Numbered from the stretch's first letter, positions 1 through 5,676 are shown. The stretch is 5,676 nt of DNA from Candidatus Izemoplasma sp. (GCA_007132145.1 SLPE01000103.1:1-5676), one strand, 5' to 3'. A program made the numbers and translations. The notes: generated by a model not told the origin, from the letters alone.

Positions 1-1386
1 CAATCCCAAGACGAGCCAGCCTATCAAGACGACGGTGACGAAGAAGAAAACCGCCAACGCACCGAAGTTGAAAATCAAAGGAACGCTGAGCGCCGTCATC
101 AACCCGCCGCCGACGAAGGGCTCGAACAACAACTGCTTGTATCCGAACGCTTCTAGCGCCCGTGTGTCGCCTTTGGCGTCGACGATGCGGATCAACATCA
201 GGCCGGCCGCGGTCATACCCATCGATTGGCCGAAATCGCCGATGCCGCGTTCGAACCAGTTTTTCGGAATCATCCGCCTAGCGAGGAAGAGGAAGGCCGT
301 GACGTTCCAAAGAATGCCGGCGCCGGCGAGAATCAAGAAGACCGCGAGGTTGTCGCCGATGACGCGTAGCGACAATGTTGCGATCGCACTCGCGACGAGG
401 AAATCGAGTGCGAGTCCTTGTAAACGGGTGATCGTTTCGCGGTCGATGAGTTTGAATCTGTCGAACTTCATCAAGAAGAGCTGCACGACGACGCCGCCGA
501 GCATCGCCATCGGGAAGAGCGGAATGTAGCGCATGATCAAAACGTTGCCTGAAGCGCCCCACGTCGCGTTTTCGAGCAGAATCAACAATTCGAGGACGCC
601 TTTGCCCAAAAGGATCGCGAGGGCGATGTATCCCAGATGGAGCGCAAGCGGCGCGATCGATTGCGGCGAAACGGTCAACGTGCCGGTCGGCGAGCGTTGT
701 TCGACGTCGATGACGCCGCGCAATTCATTTTCATCGAAATCTTCGGGGCGTTGCAAGTAGTTCGTCTTCTGTTTGCGCACACCCCAGTTGATCAGCAAGA
801 CCCCGAAAACGACGCCGCCGACGACACCGACCGTCGCGAGTCCCATCGCCAAGTCCGCGCCTTCTTCGAAACCGAGCTCGGCGAAGGTGTCCGCAAGACC
901 GGCCGCGGTGCCGTGACCGCCTTCAAAAGCGATTTCAATCAACGCACCGCTCATCGGATTCGCACCGAAGACGGGACCGAGCAATACGAGCGCGAGCAAG
1001 ATGCCGACGACGTATTGCCCCCACGCGACCGTCTGGCCGAATGCGACTTGCGGCCCCGCGGTCATCCAGATTTCCTTGATGTTGGGAATCGTCTTGCCGA
1101 GGAACAAGGCTGCGAAGATCACACTGATGAGCAAGCCCGGCATCGCCGATAGCGTCGTCCAGACGCCTTCGGTGAAAAAGCCGTGATCGAGCGCTTCGGT
1201 CGCTTCGAAGGAAGACAGGATCCTCGCGATAACCTCAGGGCCGAAAAGCAAAAACAAAAAGCCGGCGATGACGCTACTGGGGAGAAAGAACTTGGAAAAG
1301 AATTTCACACGGAGGCGGATGCCCTTCGCAAGCAGCAACATCACCGCCACCAACAAGATGCTGAAACCGATGACTTCGGCGCTCAT
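1..1386 (-). CDS. gltS: Sodium/glutamate symporter GltS (3' end beyond the window)
   Basis: Integral membrane carrier that takes up glutamate with Na+. The minus strand reads without a stop for 462 codons from ATG at 1386 to the left edge. The protein is strongly hydrophobic with about ten or more membrane segments (for example residues 5-20, 34-50, 84-98, 123-140, 178-200, 248-270, 286-306, 346-368, 440-462). Family marks are the EGGHGTAAG loop at 156-163 and its counterpart in the second half, GDFGQSMGMTAAG at 383-395, matching the two inverted pseudo-repeats of GltS. It is already longer than the roughly 400-residue E. coli protein; the extra length is partly the polar linker at 203-240 between the halves. 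The start is supported by AAGGAG ten bases upstream. It has its own promoter (1436-1464) and lies behind a terminator, so it is probably transcribed alone or with genes to the left. Glutamate as substrate is inferred from the family. Confidence 0.9.
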   Translation of the reverse strand, partial: MSAEVIGFSILLVAVMLLLAKGIRLRVKFFSKFFLPSSVIAGFLFLLFGPEVIARILSSFEATEALDHGFFTEGVWTTLSAMPGLLISVIFAALFLGKTIPNIKEIWMTAGPQVAFGQTVAWGQYVVGILLALVLLGPVFGANPMSGALIEIAFEGGHGTAAGLADTFAELGFEEGADLAMGLATVGVVGGVVFGVLLINWGVRKQKTNYLQRPEDFDENELRGVIDVEQRSPTGTLTVSPQSIAPLALHLGYIALAILLGKGVLELLILLENATWGASGNVLIMRYIPLFPMAMLGGVVVQLFLMKFDRFKLIDRETITRLQGLALDFLVASAIATLSLRVIGDNLAVFLILAGAGILWNVTAFLFLARRMIPKNWFERGIGDFGQSMGMTAAGLMLIRIVDAKGDTRALEAFGYKQLLFEPFVGGGLMTALSVPLIFNFGALAVFFFVTVVLIGWLVLGL

Positions 1387-1435
1387 CGTCGATCATCTCC
1401 TTCTAACATGGGTGGTCCTGGGTCTTTCCGTCGGT

Positions 1436-1464
1436 ATTATATCACATGAAAAGCCGTTTGATAA
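1436..1464 (-). promoter_or_regulatory. Extended -10 promoter of gltS
   Basis: On the minus strand, a -35 box TTATCA (1464-1459; 4 of 6 consensus bases) is followed after exactly 17 bases by a perfect TATAAT (1441-1436). TGA directly precedes it, giving the extended -10 TGnTATAAT. The expected start near 1429 leaves a leader of about 43 bases before the gltS ATG at 1386. The position just past the upstream terminator supports independent expression of gltS. Confidence 0.8.
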
Positions 1465-1494
1465 GCCATCAAGCCGCGTCAGGCGAAAAAAAGC

Positions 1495-1535
1495 AAAAAA
1501 AAGACGCCTTCGGGTCGAAGTTTCCCGTCGGCATC
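1495..1535 (-). terminator. Intrinsic terminator of the DUF134-NifX gene
   Basis: On the minus strand GATGCC (1535-1530) pairs with GGCGTC (1508-1503, one G-U), and CGGG (1527-1524) pairs with CCCG (1514-1511) inside it. The internal loop is small and the apical loop has nine bases. Eight T residues follow at once (1502-1495), with a second T7 run two bases later (1492-1486). It lies 24 bases past the TGA of the upstream gene and ahead of the gltS promoter, so it separates the two units. An alternative outer pairing of GACGCC at 1560-1555 with the same GGCGTC arm is possible but has a much larger loop. Confidence 0.8.
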
Positions 1536-1558
1536 TAATTTTCTTGCCTCAAGAGGCG

Positions 1559-2317
1559 TCAATCGTGGCAACACCCGCTCGGAGAATGGCTTTTCTTCTC
1601 CTCACAACACGCGTCTTCCTTCTCGTCTTCATGACACGGCCCGGTTTCGCCGTGGCAATCGGTGTCCTCCGTCAAGTTCGAAAGCGGCGACAGATCGCCT
1701 GCGGCGAAGCGTTTGACCGCCTCATCGACCGCGCCAGCGGCCCCATACACCTTCATCCCCGATTCGAGGTAGCGTTTGTGCGCGTTGGCCGCCATCGCTT
1801 CGGCGATGACCGCTTCGACGCCGAGCGACATCATGAAACGGCGACATCCTCCCATGGTGTCCGCTTCGGTGATGAGGGTGTCCTTGCGCAAGACCTTCCC
1901 CTTCTCGAGCGTCACCAAGAGGAATTTCTCCGCCTTCCCGTAATGTTGTGCGATGTTCTCGCCTTGCAATGCGAATGCGACTTTCATTAAAGCCACGTCC
2001 TTTCTCAAGATATCTTCACCCGTATCGGGCGTGAAGTCGATCGTTTCATCCGTTTCGACAACGATGTGGATCCCTTCGATGAGCGCATCGGCGATCATCG
2101 AGCGGGCCGAGCGATAGAGCCGTTGCACCGTCGTCCGCGCGACGCCCATCGACGCCGCCGCTTCCGCCTGTGTCTTCTTCTCGTAATCGATGAGCCGGAT
2201 CGTCTCGAACGTGTCGGCACGCATGATTCGACATCGTTCATAATCCGAGCGCCAACGACCGAACACGAGATGACCCGGTCGACAACACACGGTCTTCCTT
2301 TTATGCGGTCTTCCCAT
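1559..2317 (-). CDS. DUF134 (HTH) - NifX-like fusion protein with Cys/His-rich tail
   Basis: A 252-residue protein with three parts. Residues 1-92 match the DUF134 family: MGRP start, paired Cys at 11-12, the ETIRLIDYE segment at 38-46, and a helix-turn-helix like sigma-factor region 4 at 49-79 (TQAEAAASMGVARTTVQRLY). Residues 111-208 resemble the dinitrogenase iron-molybdenum cofactor (NifX/NifB) fold, starting MKVAFALQGENIAQHYGKAE. Residues 218-252 are acidic and rich in Cys and His (C221, H222, C228, H229, C237, C238, H244, C249, C250, H251), which suggests metal binding. ATG at 2317 is chosen over an in-frame ATG 16 codons upstream because GGAGGG lies six bases before it and residues 1-12 fit the family. 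No nitrogenase genes are in view, so nitrogen fixation is not implied. A metal- or Fe-S-linked DNA-binding regulator is my inference; the true function is unknown. Confidence 0.87.
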   Translation of the reverse strand: MGRPHKRKTVCCRPGHLVFGRWRSDYERCRIMRADTFETIRLIDYEKKTQAEAAASMGVARTTVQRLYRSARSMIADALIEGIHIVVETDETIDFTPDTGEDILRKDVALMKVAFALQGENIAQHYGKAEKFLLVTLEKGKVLRKDTLITEADTMGGCRRFMMSLGVEAVIAEAMAANAHKRYLESGMKVYGAAGAVDEAVKRFAAGDLSPLSNLTEDTDCHGETGPCHEDEKEDACCEEKKSHSPSGCCHD

Positions 2318-2330
2318 CGGCACCCTCCAT

Positions 2331-2350
2331 TTATGGACATATGTCAATAA
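2331..2350. promoter_or_regulatory. 20-bp inverted repeat, candidate operator
   Basis: The half-sites TTATGGACAT and ATGTCAATAA are reverse complements at 9 of 10 positions, around a perfect core GACATATGTC. The repeat covers about -5 to +15 relative to the start expected from the minus-strand promoter at 2352-2380, and ends one base before the Shine-Dalgarno region. A dimeric repressor bound here would block initiation. The DUF134-NifX protein, which has a helix-turn-helix, is the obvious candidate binder, but that is inference. It may also be a weak RNA hairpin. Confidence 0.5.
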
Positions 2351-2351
2351 T

Positions 2352-2380
2352 ACGATACAACACATCTACGAGGATGTCAA
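2352..2380 (-). promoter_or_regulatory. Promoter of the DUF134-NifX gene
   Basis: The minus strand carries a perfect -35 TTGACA (2380-2375), a 17-base spacer and a -10 TATCGT (2357-2352; 4 of 6 bases). The predicted start near 2345 gives a leader of about 28 bases with GGAGGG at 2328-2323. The promoter fires away from the exporter promoter at 2402-2430; the two -35 boxes are 21 bases apart. Confidence 0.7.
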
Positions 2381-2401
2381 GTCCCCCTTCACCGGAATCG
2401 A

Positions 2402-2430
2402 TTGACAAACGGCGGTACCGGTCTTAAGAT
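2402..2430 (+). promoter_or_regulatory. Promoter of the ABC exporter operon
   Basis: A perfect -35 TTGACA (2402-2407) is separated by 17 bases from TAAGAT (2425-2430; 4 of 6 consensus bases). Transcription should begin near 2437, leaving a short leader with GGAGG at 2451-2455, six bases before the ATPase ATG. An alternative -10, GATAAT at 2428-2433, would need a 20-base spacer and is less likely. Confidence 0.7.
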
Positions 2431-2461
2431 AATCATGTAGGTCACATCGCGGAGGACTACG

Positions 2462-3352
2462 ATGATCGACATCAAGGGACTGACGAAATCTTACGGCACG
2501 GACAAAGGCGTCTTCGACTTGACGTTTTCCGTCAAGGAAGGGGAGTCTTTCGGATTCCTGGGCCCCAACGGTGCCGGCAAGACGACGACGATCCGCCATC
2601 TCATGGGCTTCATCTCCCCCGATTGCGGCGGCGCTTCCATCGGAGGTGCAGACTGTTTCAAGGATGCTGCGAAGATCCACGAGACGGTCGGATACATCGC
2701 CGGAGAGCCGGTATTCTTCACAGACATGAAGGGGTCAGACATCATCCGCTTGAGTGCCGCTTTGCGAAACATGAACGATTTTTCAAGATGCGACGCCTTG
2801 CTTTCCCATTTCGCCTTCGACCCGGCCGTGCGCGTCCGCAAGATGAGCAAGGGCATGAAACAGAAACTCGCGATCGTGCTCGCGTTCATGCACGACCCGC
2901 TCATCTACATCTTCGATGAACCGACAAGCGGTCTCGACCCCTTGATGCGTTCTCGATTCGTCGAGTTGATCCGCCGCGAAAAGCGCCGGGGCAAAACGAT
3001 GCTCATGTCGAGTCACGATTTCGAAGAAGTCGAGCGCACGTGCGAGCGGGCGATGATCATCAAGCACGGTCGCACGCTCGCCACCAAGGACATCGACGAA
3101 CTCAAATCGTTGCAACGTACCGTCTACCGTGTCACGCTCGCGTCGGAAGCCGACAGGATCCATCTCGAGAAAGGGCGCTTCGACATCGTCCGTGAAAACG
3201 GCGTCGACCTCGAAGTCTCCGTTAGCGGCGACATCGACGCTTTCCTCCGAGCCCTGTCGAAATGCAACGTCGAACGTCTCGACGTCCGCAGGCAATCGCT
3301 CGAGGAAATCTTCATGGATTATTACGGAGAAAGGGGCGATGTCCATGTTTAG
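2462..3352 (+). CDS. ABC-2 type transporter, ATP-binding subunit
   Basis: Cytoplasmic ATPase of 296 residues that drives a two-component exporter together with the permease encoded directly after it. The nucleotide-binding domain covers about residues 1-215. It has Walker A GPNGAGKTT (34-42), a signature MSKGMKQKL in place of LSGGQ (128-136), Walker B LIYIFDEP (147-154, catalytic E153), D-loop SGLD (156-159) and H-switch H185. At the Q-loop position it reads IAGEP (79-83) rather than having a Gln; this is seen in many ABC-2 exporter ATPases and need not mean loss of activity. Residues 216-296 form the accessory C-terminal domain common in this branch. The start at 2462 follows GGAGG with six-base spacing. 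The exported substrate cannot be read from the sequence; lipids, peptides or antimicrobials are all possible for this family. Confidence 0.93.
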   Translation: MIDIKGLTKSYGTDKGVFDLTFSVKEGESFGFLGPNGAGKTTTIRHLMGFISPDCGGASIGGADCFKDAAKIHETVGYIAGEPVFFTDMKGSDIIRLSAALRNMNDFSRCDALLSHFAFDPAVRVRKMSKGMKQKLAIVLAFMHDPLIYIFDEPTSGLDPLMRSRFVELIRREKRRGKTMLMSSHDFEEVERTCERAMIIKHGRTLATKDIDELKSLQRTVYRVTLASEADRIHLEKGRFDIVRENGVDLEVSVSGDIDAFLRALSKCNVERLDVRRQSLEEIFMDYYGERGDVHV

Positions 3353-4145
3353 CGCCATGCTTTTCCACAACGTCAAACGGACCTACAAACTGTGGATCGC
3401 CTTCTTTTTGATCCTCCTCATGTATCAAACCGTGATCATCGGCATGTATGACCCCGACAATGCCGAAGCGTTCGAGCAGATGATGGAGATGTTGCCGCCG
3501 CAAGTTGCCGACGCGATGCGCTTTCAACTCGTCGACAGTACATTGACCGGGTTCATCTCAGGATACTATTACGGATTCATCATCCGCCTCTTTCCTATGA
3601 TTTTCACGATCACCCTGGCCTATTCCTTGATCGCCAAACATGTCGAAAGCGGAACCTTGGCGAATTATCTCAGCACGCCGCTCTCCCGTCGCCGCTTCTT
3701 CGCGGTGCAGACGTTCACCTTGTTCGGCATGCTCACCGACCTCTTCATCGCCGTATCTTTGAGCGGTTGGGCCTTCAGTGCGCTTCTGTTTCCGGGAACA
3801 TTGGATCTGGGACCTTATTTCCTCATGAACCTCGGGGCGTTTTCCTTGTTCATCGCCATCGGCGGGATCGCTTTCATGTTCTCTTCGTTTTTCAACGAAG
3901 GTCGCCTCGCCTTGAGTTTCGCCATCGGCGTGCCGCTTCTGATGTTCGTTTTGGACATGCTACGCGGCGTGAGCGAAAACCTCGACGTCTTGAAATATTT
4001 CACCTTGTTCAGTCTTTTCGACCATGTCGCCTTTTATCAAGGGGATACGCTCGTTCCCTTATGGGTCGGGCTATCGCTCTTCGTCGGCGTTCTCACCACC
4101 ATCGTCGGATACGTCGTTTTCACGAGAAAGGACCTCACCCTCTGA
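3339..4145 (+). CDS. ABC-2 type transporter, membrane permease subunit
   Basis: Membrane half of the exporter, 268 residues with about six transmembrane helices (roughly 18-36, 80-99, 122-150, 160-184, 191-207, 241-262). The first external loop at 37-70 is acidic. Family marks are the cytoplasmic segment HVESGTLANYLSTPLSRRRF (101-120), which in ABC-2 permeases follows the second helix, and the C-terminal YVVFTRKDL (258-266). The ATG at 3339 lies inside the ATPase gene, so the two overlap by 14 bases in different frames, pointing to translational coupling; GGAG lies nine bases upstream. A second ATG at 3345 in the same frame is an alternative start. The open frame continues upstream to 3129, but that part is a shadow of the ATPase. 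No clear terminator lies between the TGA and the next promoter, so some read-through into the mgtE leader is possible. Confidence 0.9.
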   Translation: MSMFSAMLFHNVKRTYKLWIAFFLILLMYQTVIIGMYDPDNAEAFEQMMEMLPPQVADAMRFQLVDSTLTGFISGYYYGFIIRLFPMIFTITLAYSLIAKHVESGTLANYLSTPLSRRRFFAVQTFTLFGMLTDLFIAVSLSGWAFSALLFPGTLDLGPYFLMNLGAFSLFIAIGGIAFMFSSFFNEGRLALSFAIGVPLLMFVLDMLRGVSENLDVLKYFTLFSLFDHVAFYQGDTLVPLWVGLSLFVGVLTTIVGYVVFTRKDLTL

Positions 4146-4175
4146 ACAAACGCCTCCAAACCCTCCACAGATGGC

Positions 4176-4204
4176 TTGCAATTTCCTCTGTGCTGCGTTA
4201 TAAT
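4176..4204 (+). promoter_or_regulatory. Promoter of the M-box/mgtE unit
   Basis: TTGCAA (4176-4181; 4 of 6 bases) and a perfect TATAAT (4199-4204) are 17 bases apart. Transcription should start near 4211, about 13 bases before the first paired strand of the M-box aptamer. This is the spacing expected when a promoter is dedicated to a riboswitch-controlled transcript. Confidence 0.8.
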
Positions 4205-4223
4205 GCATTCGGAAATCCACCAT

Positions 4224-4350
4224 ACGCTGTTAGGTGAGGCTCCTGCACGGATATACGCCGCTGCCGGGAAACGTCGAAAGACGCCAACCGGTCAACAGAC
4301 ATTACCGGATTAAGGTTTTGTATAACGCGGCTAAGCTCCATCGACGTCGT
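4224..4350 (+). promoter_or_regulatory. M-box (ykoK) magnesium riboswitch aptamer
   Basis: An RNA element in the mgtE leader that folds when it binds several Mg2+ ions. The conserved M-box blocks are all present in order: TTAGGTGAGGCTCC (4230-4243), GGATATACGC (4249-4258), CTGCCGG (4261-4267), the CGTC-GAAA-GACG hairpin with a GNRA tetraloop (4272-4283), GCCAACCGGTCAACAG (4283-4298), AAGGTTTT (4312-4319) and GCTAAGCTCC (4330-4339). The outer helix can form between ACGCTGTT (4224-4231) and GACGTCGT (4343-4350) with one mismatch and two G-U pairs. The boundaries rest on that pairing and may be off by several bases. The gene downstream is mgtE, the classic target. Known M-boxes act as OFF switches, lowering expression at high Mg2+. 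Confidence 0.93.
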
Positions 4351-4388
4351 GCAGTGCCAAAACTCAACGACGAGGCGACAGTTTTCAT

Positions 4389-4412
4389 GCCGCCTTTCGT
4401 GCGGCCATTTTT
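4389..4412 (+). terminator. M-box expression-platform terminator
   Basis: GCCGC (4389-4393) pairs with GCGGC (4401-4405) around a seven-base loop, followed by CA and five T residues (4408-4412). With one bulged C the stem extends by two A-T pairs. It sits 38 bases past the aptamer and just before the next Shine-Dalgarno sequence, where a riboswitch terminator is expected. The stem is short and the T run modest, so regulation may also involve ribosome access. Confidence 0.65.
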
Positions 4413-4430
4413 ATGGAAGGAGCGGAAAGC

Positions 4431-4544
4431 ATGAACGACAAGCGTGCCAAGAAACGACGGCGTTCGCGCGTGTCCGATTTTCCGGATTCGGCAAAACGAT
4501 GTTTTCCGCCGCCAAGACGGAAACGGACGACGCGCAAATCATGA
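4431..4544 (+). CDS. Arg/Lys-rich 37-residue leader ORF upstream of mgtE
   Basis: A small ORF lying wholly between the riboswitch terminator and mgtE. AAGGAG (4417-4422) stands eight bases before its ATG, a better ribosome site than that of mgtE itself. The product has 16 Arg or Lys residues out of 37 against three Asp, and contains a CFPPPRRKR stretch (24-32) with a Pro triplet, a sequence type known to slow ribosomes without EF-P. It ends 34 bases before the mgtE ATG. An in-frame ATG at 4413 would add six residues but lies before the Shine-Dalgarno. I recognise no family. It could be a regulatory leader peptide, comparable in position and in Arg/Pro content with MgtL/MgtP leaders of enteric Mg2+ genes but not obviously homologous. 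It could also be a chance ORF. Its translation is not proven. Confidence 0.45.
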   Translation: MNDKRAKKRRRSRVSDFPDSAKRCFPPPRRKRTTRKS

Positions 4545-4578
4545 AGGACACATCCCACATAGAAAGGACCGATTCCGC

Positions 4579-5676
4579 ATGGAAAAAGAAAAAGTCAATC
4601 TTCTCAAAGAGATCCGTCGTCTGATCGATGACGGACAGAGTGAAACACTCAAACAGAAAATCAACGACATTGAAAGTTTTCTACTCGCCGACATCATCGA
4701 AATCCTCGAACCGGAAAAACAAGTCGTCGTCTTTCGTCTCCTCGACAAGGAACGGGCGCTAGAAGTCTTCGAATACATCGAGGTCGAGTTCCAACAAGAC
4801 CTCTTGCAAAACTTCACCGATGAACGAGCCTTCGAGTTTTTCCAAGGACTCGAACCCGACGACCGCGCCGCCTTGATGGACGAGTTGCCTGCCAAAGTCG
4901 CCAAAAACCTCTTGACGCGGCTTTCCAAGAAAGAACGCGACCATACGATGCTCGTCATGGGATATGACGACGGTACCGCAGGACACGTCATGACCCCGAA
5001 GTACATTTCCTTCAAACGGGGCATGAATGCCGCGGAAGCGCTCGACAAGATCCGTCACGTCGCCGATGAAGTCGAAACAATCTATCACCTCTACGTCACC
5101 GACAAGACCCGTCGACTCGAAGGGATGATCGAACTCAGAGACCTCATCACCGCCGACCCGAAAGAGCCGATTGAAAACATCATGCGTGAAGAGCCCGTCC
5201 ACGTCACCTATGACGTGAAGGATGAAGTCGTCGCGAAACTGCTCCAGGATTCAGACCTTCTCGCCGTGCCGGTCGTCGATAAGGAAAACCGCCTCCTCGG
5301 CGTCGTCACCGTCGATGACGCGATGGACGTCTTGAGTGAGGACGCCATCGACCGCGAGTTCGACGCTGCGGGATTCCTCGAATTCACCAACCGGGAAACC
5401 GACCGCTCTCGGGTACTCATTTCCGGTAAACTCTGGGAAATCCTTCGCATCCGCGTTCCTTTCCTGATCATCACCTTGGTCGGGGGCATCCTCGCCGGTC
5501 TTGTCATCAGCGGTTTCGAAGCGACATTGGAAGCGGTCATCGCGCTCGCTTTCTTCATCCCCGTCGTCATGGATATGGGCGGCAATGTCGGCACGCAGTC
5601 CTCGACGATTTTCACCCGGGCCCTCGCCCTCGGCCACATCGATTTCAAGCGTTTCATCAAACAATGGTCGAAAGAA
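4579..5676 (+). CDS. mgtE: Magnesium transporter MgtE (3' end beyond the window)
   Basis: Homodimeric Mg2+ channel/transporter of the cell membrane; 366 residues are visible and perhaps 80-90 are missing. Residues 1-130 form the acidic helical N domain (DELPAKVAKNLLTRL at 101-115), which in the family senses cytosolic Mg2+. The junction MGYDDGTAGHVMTP (127-140) leads into two CBS domains (about 137-255; PVVDKENRLLGVVTVDDAM at 231-249 ends the second). A plug-helix-like segment precedes the membrane part: helix 294-312, then a second helix running into the conserved PVVMDMGGNVGTQS (328-341), with P328 and the GGNVGTQ turn typical of the pore domain. ATG at 4579 follows AGAAAGGA by ten bases; no upstream in-frame ATG exists back to the stop at 4432. 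Control is by the M-box at 4224-4350 and possibly by translation of the preceding leader ORF. Confidence 0.95.
   Translation, partial: MEKEKVNLLKEIRRLIDDGQSETLKQKINDIESFLLADIIEILEPEKQVVVFRLLDKERALEVFEYIEVEFQQDLLQNFTDERAFEFFQGLEPDDRAALMDELPAKVAKNLLTRLSKKERDHTMLVMGYDDGTAGHVMTPKYISFKRGMNAAEALDKIRHVADEVETIYHLYVTDKTRRLEGMIELRDLITADPKEPIENIMREEPVHVTYDVKDEVVAKLLQDSDLLAVPVVDKENRLLGVVTVDDAMDVLSEDAIDREFDAAGFLEFTNRETDRSRVLISGKLWEILRIRVPFLIITLVGGILAGLVISGFEATLEAVIALAFFIPVVMDMGGNVGTQSSTIFTRALALGHIDFKRFIKQWSKE

Noticed and set aside
1383..1409. Eight-codon ORF in the gltS leader whose TGA overlaps the gltS ATG
   Set aside because: The ATGA overlap is suggestive of coupling, but no Shine-Dalgarno precedes this ATG, and AAGGAG lies inside it and serves gltS. 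Chance is the simpler reading.
35..1449. Several plus-strand open frames across 35-1449
   Set aside because: They lie antisense to the continuous gltS frame, encode low-complexity Arg/Pro/Asp-rich peptides, and lack ribosome sites. The minus strand alone gives a coherent family match.
1451..1475. Three AAGCC units at 1451, 1463 and 1471
   Set aside because: Spacing is irregular (12 and 8 bases), the units are short, and they overlap the gltS -35 region; no support as a real repeat array.
1546..1557. GCCTC-AA-GAGGC palindrome just past the stop of the DUF134-NifX gene
   Set aside because: The two-base loop is too tight for a full hairpin and no T run follows directly; the terminator at 1495-1535 accounts better for the 3' end.
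2318..2365. Longer start for the DUF134-NifX protein at 2365
   Set aside because: The extra 16 residues do not fit the family's MGRP-type N-terminus, the upstream ATG precedes the predicted transcription start, and GGAGGG sits correctly for the ATG at 2317.
4349..4624. A 91-codon open frame across the mgtE leader and start
   Set aside because: It begins in the M-box expression platform, passes through the terminator, overlaps the mgtE start out of frame and has no good ribosome site; the product resembles nothing I recognise.

Overview
The window looks like a chromosomal segment of a Bacillota-type (Gram-positive lineage) bacterium with fairly GC-rich codon use. The grounds are strong GGAGG-type ribosome binding sites, sigma-A-like promoters with 17-bp spacers, an intrinsic terminator with a U8 tail, and an M-box magnesium riboswitch ahead of mgtE. 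I cannot name the species. No rRNA, tRNA, CRISPR array, insertion sequence or phage gene is visible.

Layout. Left part, minus strand: gltS, a sodium/glutamate symporter running off the left edge (1-1386), has its own extended -10 promoter (1436-1464). Upstream of it lies a fused DUF134 / NifX-like protein (1559-2317), closed by an intrinsic terminator (1495-1535). The two minus-strand genes therefore look like separate transcription units. The 144-bp gap 2318-2461 holds two divergent promoters and a 20-bp near-perfect inverted repeat over the expected transcription start of the DUF134-NifX gene.

Middle, plus strand: a two-gene ABC-2 type exporter operon, ATPase (2462-3352) and membrane permease (3339-4145), overlapping by 14 bases. 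No convincing terminator follows it.

Right part, plus strand: a magnesium-control module made of a promoter (4176-4204), an M-box aptamer (4224-4350), a terminator hairpin (4389-4412), a very basic 37-residue leader ORF with a strong ribosome binding site (4431-4544), and mgtE (4579 to the right edge, 3' end missing). By the usual M-box logic, plentiful Mg2+ folds the aptamer and stops transcription, and scarcity allows synthesis of the importer.

The transport genes (glutamate uptake, ABC export, Mg2+ uptake) have no evident shared pathway. The points most worth following are the leader ORF between riboswitch and mgtE, the palindrome in front of the DUF134-NifX gene, the possible internal start at the domain boundary of that fusion, and the competing helices in the M-box expression platform. 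I do not see a clearly new multi-gene system.
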